Shown here: piece by piece, positions 1 through 6,243 of the stretch
How the letters are laid out: every line of letters starts with the position of its first letter
How positions within the stretch are numbered: position 1 is the stretch's first letter
Assembly (NCBI GenBank): GCA_027295645.1
Contig: JAPUKM010000018.1
Coordinates: 1-13,829 of the forward strand
Reading direction: 5' to 3'
Source of the DNA: Chloroflexota bacterium
GTDB lineage: Bacteria > Chloroflexota > Dehalococcoidia > Lucifugimonadales > JAPUKM01
Length of the DNA: 13,829 nt
Made by a program: the position numbers and the translations under genes
The notes under the pieces: model-generated
Told to the model about the DNA's origin: nothing
Databases searched by the model: none
Seen by the model: only the letters and a program-made list of their open reading frames with translations

Positions 1-273
1 ACATACTACATCCTCCTGGGCTGGGTAGCGGCTGCGGCGAACCCGCTATACGGCGCCATCGTGCTCGGAGTCTACGGCCTGGGCCGCGTACTGCCGGCCG
101 TGGGCATCGGCGCCCTCATCGTTGGCGGCATGGAGCGACGCAAGGTCTCAAAGGGCATGACCTCGTTTCGAGAGAGGACCGAAGGGCTCACCAACGGCTT
201 CGTTGCGGCGACAGGGTCCTACCTCATAGTACTGTTCGGCGGCGTGCTCCTGTACAGGCTGTTGACGCTGTAG
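1..273 (+). CDS. CcdA/DsbD-like membrane protein, C-terminal part (5' end outside window)
   Basis: The reading frame is open from base 1 and ends with TAG at 271-273, leaving about 90 residues; the start lies outside the window. The fragment is very hydrophobic: a long glycine- and alanine-rich membrane stretch (about residues 2-43, including YGLGRVLPAVGIGALIVGG), a short basic soluble loop (ERRKVSKGMTSFRER), and a last membrane segment (about residues 66-90). The tyrosine-glycine-leucine-glycine plus proline pattern resembles the C-terminal half of CcdA/DsbD-type thiol-disulfide transporters, which carry electrons across the membrane to extracytoplasmic thioredoxin-like proteins. A thioredoxin gene begins 41 nt downstream, which supports this reading. 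No CXXC or other catalytic cysteine is visible in this portion, so the family call is tentative; a generic small membrane protein is the alternative. Confidence 0.5.
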   Translation, partial: TYYILLGWVAAAANPLYGAIVLGVYGLGRVLPAVGIGALIVGGMERRKVSKGMTSFRERTEGLTNGFVAATGSYLIVLFGGVLLYRLLTL

Positions 274-314
274 TCCGGTCACAGAAACCAAGAAGAGAAG
301 AGGAGTGGAGTGGA

Positions 315-641
315 ATGGCCAAGTCGACAGAAGTAACCGATAGCGAATTCGACCAAGAAGTTCTTCAGGCTCAGCTTCCGGTGATGGTAGACTTCTGAGC
401 CGCCTGGTGCGGGCCCTGCAAGATCATCGCCCCCATTGTTGAAGAGCTGGCGGAGGAGTACGACGGCAAGGTGAAGTTCGTCAAGGTCGACACCAAGGAA
501 AACTTCCATACGACGGACCGCTACGGCATCCGTGGCCTTCCCGCACGGCTTGTGTTCAAGGGCGGTGAGCAGGTAGACCAGATCATGGGCGCTCAGCCCA
601 AGGCCAACCTGAGACGCTCTTTGGAGAAGGTTCTCGCCTGA
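315..641 (+). pseudogene. trxA: Thioredoxin with in-frame TGA replacing Trp28
   Basis: This is a 108-residue thioredoxin frame, the normal family length, starting at ATG 315 behind a purine-rich Shine-Dalgarno stretch (301-307). It reads VDF, then TGA (396-398), then AAWCGPCK. The TGA is codon 28, exactly where Escherichia coli thioredoxin has Trp28 (numbering matches without gaps: Asp26, Trp31, Cys32, Cys35). Downstream the frame is intact, with VDTKEN, the GIRGLPARLVFKGGEQV cis-proline region and a terminal TGA at 639-641. Only one base change (TGG to TGA) separates it from a complete gene, and no in-frame start after the stop would rescue the active site. Thioredoxin reduces protein disulfides in the cytoplasm. 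Its position behind a CcdA-like gene suggests a thiol-redox pair. The change could be a recent nonsense mutation, strain variation, a sequencing error or, least likely, readthrough. Confidence 0.85.
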
Positions 642-968
642 GGCGACGCAGTGGCGTTCCTGTGGATGTTCGCCCTGAAACTACTACGTACCGAGGGGCA
701 GGCTTCCAGCCTGTCCCTTTCTTGTTCGAGAAACCGATCCGACCTGCGCTTCTACTCGCTTGCTGAAGGTGCCCTTTCGGAAAGTAGAGGCGTCTGAGCC
801 GTCGACTTTGACACTCTAACGTGTTTGAGTGGGCTGACGGTCTACACGGCCGACTTTAATCTAGTCCGGGAAATTCGCAAGTAAGTGGTAGACCTCTTAC
901 AGTTCCTCGATAAGTGCACACGCCAAGCAACGGAATCCTGAGCCTGCAATCTGTGCTCCTCGCCCGCT
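642..968. other. Intergenic region between convergent thioredoxin and amidohydrolase genes
   Basis: Apart from the hairpin at 694-718 I see no gene. The short minus-strand frame that crosses 842-1039 has no family features and overlaps the end of the amidohydrolase. The stretch separates two convergent genes, so it needs terminators but no promoter. Confidence 0.5.
694..718 (+). terminator. Terminator-like hairpin after thioredoxin
   Basis: AGGGGCAGGC (694-703) pairs with GCCTGTCCCT (709-718) across a 5-nt loop, giving a 10-bp stem with one G-T pair. It is followed by TTTCTTG. It sits 53 nt after the thioredoxin stop. The tract is short of a classical T-run, so termination is probable rather than certain; it may also serve the convergent amidohydrolase transcript. 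Confidence 0.6.
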
Positions 969-2174
969 TCATTCTGGTACGGGGTCGGGCTCCCAGCCCC
1001 AGGGCCGCGGGCCCCACTCCGGTGTGAAAACTTCTCCACGCTTTACCGTGAGCACGGGGACTACCGCCTGTTCGGTGCGGACGCTTCCTGTCCGGCCGCT
1101 ACGCATGTCGGTGTCGTAAACTATCCATTCCCCATCCCTCACTTCGAGAACGGAAACATCTGCCTGCCGTCCTGGGGCCAGGCTGCCCAAACGGTCCTCG
1201 GCGCCTATGGCTTTGGCGGGATTGCTGGTGGCCATGGTGACCACCTGCTCCAGGGAAAACCCCAGGGCCAGGAACCGCGTCATGACCTCCACGAAGCTAT
1301 GAACGCTGTTGGACCGGCTCGTCGCCGTCATGTCGGTGCCCAGGCAGTGGGGCACTAGGCCCTGGTCCAGCATCCGCCGAGTCACGTCGATGCTGTTGCC
1401 CCCGCCAATGCCCATGTCAAACCAGACTCCCCGGTCGTAAGCCTCCCTCGCCTCGGGCACCGCCTTCCCCTCGCGGTCCAGCATTCCACCCACCGCATGA
1501 GTGCAGCAGTGTGTGACGATGTCCCCCTTTTGGAGGATTGGAAGCAGCTCACGAATGGCGTCCGGGTCGAACCTGGCGTCGGTGTCGCCAGCTATACCGA
1601 TGTGCATCATTAGAGGAATACCTGCCTCCGCGGCAACTCGCTTGGCCTGCCGCGCCAACTCAACGCCCATCAACTCCAGGGTCAGACCCGTCATTCTCAC
1701 CTTGACGCCCTTTATGAGGTCCTTGTGGGTCTCAATGGTACGCATGGTGGCGTCCAGGTCCACATGCCTCTGGCCCAGAATGTCTGGGAACTGCGCCTGG
1801 CCGGTACGCCCGATGTGTATGAAGGGTATGACCTCGGTGTCGGCGTTGGGGATGACGTACAGGGGAAACCCCTCGAAGGTGTTACACCCCGCACTTCCCG
1901 CATCCACCACCGTGGCAACTCCGGCACGAACGCCTATTAGGTCCGCGTCGACGCCAAGGGTTGGGGGCGTACCGCCACGATACACGTGGGCATGGGTATC
2001 GATGAGGCCAGGAGTTAGTGTTTTCCCCCTGACATCGATGACCGCCCTGGCTTCCTCCGTAACGCTGGGCGTAATGGCAGCGATGGTGCCCCTGTCGATC
2101 GCTACGTCGTACACCCCGTTGAGACCCTGGGACGGGTCGATCACGTTCCCGCCTTTCAGTATCAGATCGTACAT
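969..2174 (-). CDS. Amidohydrolase/deacetylase family metallohydrolase (dihydroorotase-like)
   Basis: A 401-residue protein of the amidohydrolase superfamily, in the dihydroorotase-like 'amidohydrolase/deacetylase' group, which hydrolyses C-N bonds of amides or ring ureides using one or two metal ions. The N-terminal beta-sandwich (MYDLILKGGNVIDP) leads to the metal motif THAH (His61, His63). A lysine in KGVKVR (Lys155 or Lys158) is the likely carbamylated ligand; His191 (MMHIG), His222 (VTHCCTHA) and Asp281 (GTDMT) follow. The C-terminal SNPAKAIG and GSLAPGRQADV motifs are typical of the family. I chose the ATG at 2172-2174 because a strong GGGAGGAG site lies just upstream and MYDLILKGG matches the usual family N-terminus; the open frame to 2378 lacks family sequence. 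The stop is TGA. Substrate is unknown. It stands alone on the minus strand with decayed DNA upstream. Confidence 0.88.
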   Translation of the reverse strand: MYDLILKGGNVIDPSQGLNGVYDVAIDRGTIAAITPSVTEEARAVIDVRGKTLTPGLIDTHAHVYRGGTPPTLGVDADLIGVRAGVATVVDAGSAGCNTFEGFPLYVIPNADTEVIPFIHIGRTGQAQFPDILGQRHVDLDATMRTIETHKDLIKGVKVRMTGLTLELMGVELARQAKRVAAEAGIPLMMHIGIAGDTDARFDPDAIRELLPILQKGDIVTHCCTHAVGGMLDREGKAVPEAREAYDRGVWFDMGIGGGNSIDVTRRMLDQGLVPHCLGTDMTATSRSNSVHSFVEVMTRFLALGFSLEQVVTMATSNPAKAIGAEDRLGSLAPGRQADVSVLEVRDGEWIVYDTDMRSGRTGSVRTEQAVVPVLTVKRGEVFTPEWGPRPWGWEPDPVPE

Positions 2175-2631
2175 CGAGCGCTCCTCCCTATATTTTCCTT
2201 GCCCGTCCTGGACAACTCGAATCGTCTGCGGATAAAAGAGGCGTGGGCCGGGACCGGCGTCCAGCCTCATTTGGTCCTCAACGGCGGGTACCCGTTCCAG
2301 ACAGGTCACAGGGTGAAACGATCGCCGGACGTCTCGGGCGGACTCGGCAAGGGGGTAGGGCTCCTCAGCGGGCGCCACCGTCCTGGTCCCGAAGACCTCC
2401 CCGTCGCTGGAGCAGCGGTAGACCTGCGCCGGGCAGGTTTATGGCTACGCCAATCATGCTGCTCCTTGGCGAAAACCCAGGTCTAGCTTATCCCAGCTCT
2501 GTCCGATGTCCCGGCTTCGGTAGAGGCACCCCACCTCGCTTCGGAACGCCGCTCCCGCGGCCACCGCCCTCAACACCGCACCGGGCGGTTCACAGCGAAA
2601 GACAGATACGCTGACCGGACTCTCCCGGGAC
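2175..2631. other. Gene-free stretch upstream of the amidohydrolase
   Basis: No credible gene on either strand. Open frames here have arginine/proline-rich translations and no recognisable motifs. A 7-bp inverted repeat (ACCGCCC 2563-2569 with GGGCGGT 2583-2589) is present but lacks a T-run. The only functional element I can support is the ribosome binding site of the amidohydrolase just above 2174. Confidence 0.5.
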
Positions 2632-2748
2632 TTACTGATGTCCCAGTTCTGGCAGAACAGACACGTCAGTTAAGAGGTCCCAGACCAGCTTCTCTAGCTC
2701 GTCCCAATCCTTGGGCTTCGGGATCTGCACCATTCTACTGATCGGCAT
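2632..2748 (-). pseudogene. Small ORF of 38 residues, possible gene-start remnant
   Basis: From ATG 2746-2748 to TAA 2632-2634 the frame encodes 38 residues beginning MPISRMVQIPKPKDWDELEK and continuing into a hydrophobic-acidic helix (LVWDLLTDV). The composition is protein-like. The PKxWDELE pattern vaguely recalls the N-terminus of large proteins with a restriction-endonuclease-like domain, but this is a memory-level resemblance only. After LTDV the sequence loses character and stops. Its start overlaps the end of the phosphotransferase remnant by 14 nt, an arrangement typical of translationally coupled genes, so the pair may be the wreck of a two-gene unit. It could equally be a chance frame. 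Confidence 0.3.
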
Positions 2749-2925
2749 TCCAGCACAGTATACAATCCGCGACTTTTTTTAACGCAACCGCCACCAGGAC
2801 AAGCGACACGGCGACATCGAACTCGGGGTCCGCCAGCTGTGCCCTGACCAGTCGAGGACGCCCTGCACCTTACCAGAGTCGACGATCACGTTGCCAGGGT
2901 TATGAGCGGAGAGCGAGTTATCCAA
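2735..2925 (-). pseudogene. Aminoglycoside-phosphotransferase-like kinase remnant, frameshifted
   Basis: One minus-strand frame reads AHNPGNVIVDSGKVQGVLDWSG; after a one-base slip near 2841-2844 the next frame continues AQLADPEFDVAVSLVLVAVALKK and ends at TAG 2735-2737. Joined, this matches the catalytic core of the APH/choline-kinase-like phosphotransferase fold: the xPGNVxV strand after the catalytic loop, the IDW-like metal-binding Asp, and the A-LADPxFDVA segment that follows. The HGD catalytic triplet expected just before NPGN is missing (LSA is found), and the frame upstream hits a stop within about 25 codons. The gene is therefore broken by at least a single-base deletion and lacks its N-lobe. 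It is a relic between two intact minus-strand genes. Confidence 0.65.
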
Positions 2926-3319
2926 AGATCCAGATCCGTTGGTCGCGCCCTGTGCTCAATGCAAGTGAGGGCAAGGTGCCCGACCGATAGGGCGAAGCTA
3001 CCCTGCCCAAGGCTTTCAGTTCGGCCGAGCGGTTTGTGGGGTGTGTCCACTACGGTCCCAGTATGTTGCCAGCACGAACGGCGCGGGTCGCACAGCTAGC
3101 CTGGATCCTCAGGAAGCTCTGCCACAGCAGGCTCGGGCCTTACAGCGCAGCGAAGCCTTGGCTGACTACCTCGGGCACGCCACATGGGGGAACACCGGCT
3201 GGCGCGGCTGGTTCGACTGGGGTTACGACAGGCGCGCTACTTCCGTCGCTCAAACATTGCTGCTCACCCATCTGGAGCGACCGCCAATACAGGTAGGGAC
3301 CGCAGACTCGATTCGCGCG
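2926..3319. other. Decayed or non-coding stretch downstream of the alcohol dehydrogenase
   Basis: I see no intact gene. A plus-strand frame from 3041 runs to 3442 and has a fairly protein-like central part (ALADYLGHATWGNTGWRGWF near 3155-3215). It has no good ribosome binding site, no family I recognise, and its last third is antisense to the alcohol dehydrogenase. The upstream part of the phosphotransferase remnant should lie here but is no longer recognisable. Confidence 0.4.
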
Positions 3320-4348
3320 TTAAGAGGTGAGCACGATTCGCCCGAGTGGCGAGCTCTCTCGCAAGCACGTCAGGGCTTCGTTGGCCTGCTCGAGGGGGAA
3401 GCGCTCAGAGACTGCCGGCTTGAGCATGCCACGCTCCACTAACCGCGCTACGTCCACGACGTCCTGCAAGGTGGATGCCCGGCTGGCCAGTATACTCCAC
3501 TGGCCGTAGATCAGATCGGCGCTGTCAAGAGACAGGGGCTGACCGTAAGCGTAGCCCAAGACCACCAGCCGTCCGCCGATTCTGAGACATGCGGCACTCT
3601 GCTGCAGGACGTCGAGCACGATGTCACCGCTGACACACTCGACCACTACGTCGGCGCCCAGGCCGTTCGTGAGCTCCTTCACACGGGCGGCCAACCCCTT
3701 CTCTTCATCTGCGGCGACCACCTCCGCTCCAAACTCCTCAGCGGCCCGCAACTTCTCCGATACAACGTCCGCCGCGATCACCCGCGCTCCCATGATGCGG
3801 GCTATCTGCACGGCGTGGATACCCAGCCCGCCCACACCGATGACGACGACCGTCTCGCCGACCCGGACCTTGCCCCGTCGCACAACGCCATGGTACGGAG
3901 CGGCAACGGCGTCTGGCAAGATTGCAGCCTCATCGAAAGGCACTGCATCGTCGATCTTCACGGCGTTTCTGCCCCGCGTTCGCATATACTCAGCGAAGCC
4001 GCCATATACCTCGAAGCCTGTGCGCGGCGCGCCCTCGCAGAGATTCTCGTATCCCGTCCTGCAGACGTCGCAGAAGCCACACCCGTGCGTCGGATAAACG
4101 GTGACGTGATCGCCCGGCCGCAGCCCCTCCACGTCCTGCCCCACCTCGACAACCTCGCCGGCTACCTCGTGGCCCAGTACGTGAGGTAGACGAACGGCGG
4201 GAACCAGCCCATCCACCATCTTCAGATCGGTGGCGCAAACGCCGTTGGCTCTCACTCGGACCAGCACCTCCTGGGCGTCAATGTCTGGCTCGGGCAGCGT
4301 TTGCTGGACCAGCGGCTCGCGGAATCGTTCTAGCACCATCGCCTTCAT
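3320..4348 (-). CDS. Zinc-dependent alcohol dehydrogenase (medium-chain dehydrogenase family)
   Basis: A 342-residue medium-chain dehydrogenase, full length for the family, that should oxidise an alcohol (or reduce an aldehyde/ketone) with a nicotinamide cofactor in the cytoplasm. Catalytic zinc ligands are Cys38 (GVCATD) and His60-Glu61 (GHEVAG), with Asp146 a candidate further ligand. The structural zinc site is complete at Cys90, Cys93, Cys96 and Cys104 (C-x2-C-x2-C-x7-C). The Rossmann motif GVGGLG is at 171-176, and an acidic residue at the end of the second strand (Asp194) suggests NAD rather than NADP. ATG at 4346-4348 is preceded by AGGAGGTG about 10 nt upstream; the stop is TAA. It is divergent from the VOC-CMD cassette, with 450 bp between them, so it may be expressed under related conditions. 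Substrate unknown; polyol and threonine dehydrogenases are relatives. Confidence 0.9.
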   Translation of the reverse strand: MKAMVLERFREPLVQQTLPEPDIDAQEVLVRVRANGVCATDLKMVDGLVPAVRLPHVLGHEVAGEVVEVGQDVEGLRPGDHVTVYPTHGCGFCDVCRTGYENLCEGAPRTGFEVYGGFAEYMRTRGRNAVKIDDAVPFDEAAILPDAVAAPYHGVVRRGKVRVGETVVVIGVGGLGIHAVQIARIMGARVIAADVVSEKLRAAEEFGAEVVAADEEKGLAARVKELTNGLGADVVVECVSGDIVLDVLQQSAACLRIGGRLVVLGYAYGQPLSLDSADLIYGQWSILASRASTLQDVVDVARLVERGMLKPAVSERFPLEQANEALTCLRESSPLGRIVLTS

Positions 4349-4422
4349 CGGGTGCCCACACCTCCTGCGGTTGAGACTGGCGCTGTCATGGCTGCATGTC
4401 TGTCTGCGTCGGCGCCGGGCAC

Positions 4423-4452
4423 ACGCTAGCAGACGGCCACGGATGCTGTCAA
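4423..4452 (-). promoter_or_regulatory. Candidate sigma70 promoter for the alcohol dehydrogenase
   Basis: On the minus strand a perfect TTGACA (4447-4452) is followed after 18 bp by TAGCGT (4423-4428), a weak -10. It lies about 75-105 nt upstream of the dehydrogenase start. The -35 is exact but the -10 matches only about half the consensus, so this is a tentative call. Confidence 0.35.
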
Positions 4453-4626
4453 TCGTCGCAAAAGGTCCTGGGCATCACTGGCCTCATGGGTTGTCGGCTC
4501 CGTATCGCCAGGAAAGCGCTTGTGCCCATGATCTCGCGCACGTGTTCATCCCTCGAGGCGTACACGATTCCCCCGGTGGTTTTGCAACAGTCATGACTCC
4601 AACAGTCCACTGTCATCCAACGGCTG

Positions 4627-4654
4627 TTGACACCATTTTGAGCCGTGATATACT
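4627..4654 (+). promoter_or_regulatory. Near-consensus sigma70 promoter for the VOC gene
   Basis: TTGACA (4627-4632) and TATACT (4649-4654) are separated by 16 bp. The -35 is perfect and the -10 has five of six consensus bases. A start about 7 nt downstream would give a leader of roughly 138 nt before the GTG at 4799, unusually long for a bacterial gene. It points towards the VOC-CMD-cupin-Rid cassette. Confidence 0.7.
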
Positions 4655-4798
4655 GCCTCCGTCCTGAGCGTTGGCGGCCTCAAGATGCCGAGCGAGGGCT
4701 CAAAGGGTTTCCCTTACAGGCCTCCGGGGACATGAGGGTGAAGAGGCTGTCATGGGGGCTTATCCAGCCGGCAAAGCGCAAACCCTGAGGAGGAGACC

Positions 4799-5269
4799 GT
4801 GGCGAAGTTAAAACATCTCGCAATAGCGACGCAAGACCCTCAGAAGACAGCAAATTTCTATAAAGAGGCCTTCGACCTCAACGAGGTTGGCAAGATCAAC
4901 AGCGATCTGGTTGAAGGCTTCTTCCTTAGCGACGGTCACGTGAACTTCGCTATCCTGAAGTTCAAGAATGAAGCGGTGGCGGGTAAGGAATTCGGGACTT
5001 CGTACACTGGCATCCACCACATGGGGTTCGAGGTGGATGACATGGGGGATACCGCAAAGAGGCTTGAGAAGCTGAACTCCTCCCCAAGAGACGACATTAA
5101 CAGCGTGCTGAACCCGGCCATGAAGGACATCAACGCAGCGATAGGCGCTTCGATGAAAGACATGGTGGGTGGTCACGGTGGGCGTAACGTCGAAGTCAAG
5201 TTCAGCGGCCCCGACGGGGTGATGATAGACATCTCCCAGACCGGCTGGGTGGGCACAGACACCGAATAA
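4799..5269 (+). CDS. VOC family (glyoxalase/dioxygenase-fold) protein
   Basis: A 156-residue vicinal-oxygen-chelate protein. VOC enzymes use paired beta-alpha-beta-beta-beta modules to hold a divalent metal and act as glyoxalases, extradiol dioxygenases, epimerases or fosfomycin-type resistance enzymes. Family features: KHLAIATQDPQKTANFYKEAF at the N-terminus with the first metal-type His6, the second-module start GIHHMGFEVDD (His73/His74), and the C-terminal strand GPDGVMIDIS. Asp144 sits where many members have the metal-binding Glu, so metal use may differ. The GTG start at 4799-4801 follows GAGGAGGA with about 5-nt spacing; no earlier in-frame start is as well placed. Stop is TAA. A promoter lies upstream and a terminator hairpin follows, so it may be transcribed more strongly than the CMD genes behind it. 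The exact reaction cannot be called. Confidence 0.85.
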   Translation: MAKLKHLAIATQDPQKTANFYKEAFDLNEVGKINSDLVEGFFLSDGHVNFAILKFKNEAVAGKEFGTSYTGIHHMGFEVDDMGDTAKRLEKLNSSPRDDINSVLNPAMKDINAAIGASMKDMVGGHGGRNVEVKFSGPDGVMIDISQTGWVGTDTE

Positions 5270-5335
5270 TCCCCAAGGTCGCAACCGTCCAAACTCCGGC
5301 AGATTCATCTTATCCCCTTGAAGACGTTCGGACTG

Positions 5336-5367
5336 GGCACGCTGGCATTGGCCCGCGTGCCATTTTT
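5336..5367 (+). terminator. Intrinsic terminator between the VOC gene and first CMD gene
   Basis: GGCACGC (5336-5342) pairs with GCGTGCC (5355-5361) and is followed by ATTTTT (5362-5367); bases inside the loop can extend the stem. It lies 67 nt after the VOC stop and 40 nt before the first CMD gene. No obvious promoter follows it, so it may be a partial terminator that lets some transcripts through. Confidence 0.7.
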
Positions 5368-5406
5368 GTGCTTGTTATTTGAGATTCCAATTAATAGGAG
5401 GATCTG

Positions 5407-6189
5407 ATGGTTACCCATGATGAGCTAGTCCGCAAGATGGAGGACTATCGAGACTTCCTTCCAGAGAATAGCCCGATGAAAACCGTGTCCCCCGATTACT
5501 GGCGGCTTCAGCAGCCTATGATGTGGGGCGGCATATGGCAGGTGCCGGGCCTGGATGTACAGCTGAGAAGCTTTGCGACGATATCGGCCCAGTGCGTGAA
5601 CGGCTGGGACTTCGGCCTTCAGCACCAGATCAAGGTCGGGCTCACCGCTGGCATAACCCCCAAGAAGATAAAGGGCATCTTTATCCAGCTGCTGTTCTAC
5701 GCCGGTATTCCAACGACCGTCTGGGGCCTGCTGCAGGCCCAGAAGGTGATAGACGAGCGCCAGGAGTGGAAGGACGCCGATGTGCCTATAGATGCGGACT
5801 GGCTTGACACCGTCGAGCAAAAGCTCCAGCGCGGGAGTGCGATACGGACTGAGCTCTGGGGAGCGCATGCCTCCAAAGAGATAGAAGGCTCCCTCGCTCA
5901 GCAGATGGTCCCGGAGGCCGCCGACCTCGTTGACGGTTACAACTTCGGCGAGGTGTGGGCCAGGGCTGACCTGGAACCCAGGGACCGGATGGTGTGCGTC
6001 CTTGCGGTGCTCATGGCGCGTGGGCACTTGGAGCAACTGAAGCAGTACATCGGGTACGCGTTGAACATGGGATTCAACAAAAGGGAAATATGCGAGGTGC
6101 TCTCCCAGGCGGGCTGGTATAGAGGCTGGGCGCACGTAGAAGACGCGCTGGAGCAGGCAAAGGCCGTCTTCGATGAGCGGGGTATTTAG
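5407..6189 (+). CDS. Double-domain carboxymuconolactone-decarboxylase-like protein, copy 1
   Basis: A 260-residue protein with two all-alpha CMD-like domains, about residues 40-118 and 176-256. CMD-fold proteins include 4-carboxymuconolactone decarboxylase of the protocatechuate pathway and the AhpD peroxidase partners. The first domain shows the family layout: WGGIWQVPGLD, LRSFATISAQ, then His73 in FGLQHQ followed by VGLTAGITPKKIKGI and FYAGIP. The AhpD-type CXXC is absent (Gly and Phe occupy its positions relative to His73), so a thiol peroxidase role is unlikely; Cys63 is a lone cysteine shared with copy 3. In the second domain the equivalent of the histidine is Tyr214. ATG 5407 follows AGGAGG at 5 nt spacing. 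It is the first of three tandem paralogues. Decarboxylase or hydrolase-like ring chemistry is inferred; the substrate is unknown. Confidence 0.85.
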   Translation: MVTHDELVRKMEDYRDFLPENSPMKTVSPDYWRLQQPMMWGGIWQVPGLDVQLRSFATISAQCVNGWDFGLQHQIKVGLTAGITPKKIKGIFIQLLFYAGIPTTVWGLLQAQKVIDERQEWKDADVPIDADWLDTVEQKLQRGSAIRTELWGAHASKEIEGSLAQQMVPEAADLVDGYNFGEVWARADLEPRDRMVCVLAVLMARGHLEQLKQYIGYALNMGFNKREICEVLSQAGWYRGWAHVEDALEQAKAVFDERGI

Positions 6190-6243
6190 GCTCCCAGCCG
6201 CCTCTCAGCAAGCCCTATCTCATACTTCAGGAGAAGACAGTCA

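Larger units (their letters stand above)
4349..4798. other. Divergent promoter region between alcohol dehydrogenase and VOC gene
   Basis: This 450-bp stretch has no credible gene. It holds a candidate minus-strand promoter (4423-4452) and a near-consensus plus-strand promoter (4627-4654). The long plus-strand frames here end before the VOC gene and look non-coding. A small inverted repeat (AAGGG, TTT, CCCTT) lies in the plus-strand leader around 4700. I did not find a clear operator palindrome. Confidence 0.55.

Noticed and set aside
396..398. TGA as selenocysteine or as reassigned Trp codon across the genome
   Set aside because: Trx selenocysteine replaces an active-site Cys, not Trp28, and no obvious selenocysteine insertion hairpin was seen. 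Window genes use TGG for Trp throughout, and TGA appears to act as a real stop at 639-641 and 969-971.
1501..2235. Long plus-strand open frame opposite the amidohydrolase
   Set aside because: It is antisense to a gene with complete catalytic motifs and has no recognisable protein features of its own.
2205..2240. Promoter just upstream of the amidohydrolase (TTGTCC and TATAGG like)
   Set aside because: The implied start would fall inside the ribosome binding site, leaving no usable leader.
969..2378. Longer amidohydrolase starting at 2378
   Set aside because: The extra 68 residues have no family similarity, while MYDLILKGG at 2174 is the expected N-terminus and has a strong ribosome binding site.
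3041..3442. 133-residue plus-strand frame overlapping the dehydrogenase end
   Set aside because: Its last third is antisense to the dehydrogenase, its start lacks a ribosome binding site and the central part matches no family I know.
4661..4798. Known riboswitch in the VOC leader
   Set aside because: The leader contains small inverted repeats but I could not match it to any riboswitch consensus.
5425..6135. Long minus-strand frames opposite the CMD genes (also 6241-6876 and 7269-7595)
   Set aside because: They recur because the three CMD genes are paralogous; they are shadows of the coding strand with no motifs or ribosome binding sites.
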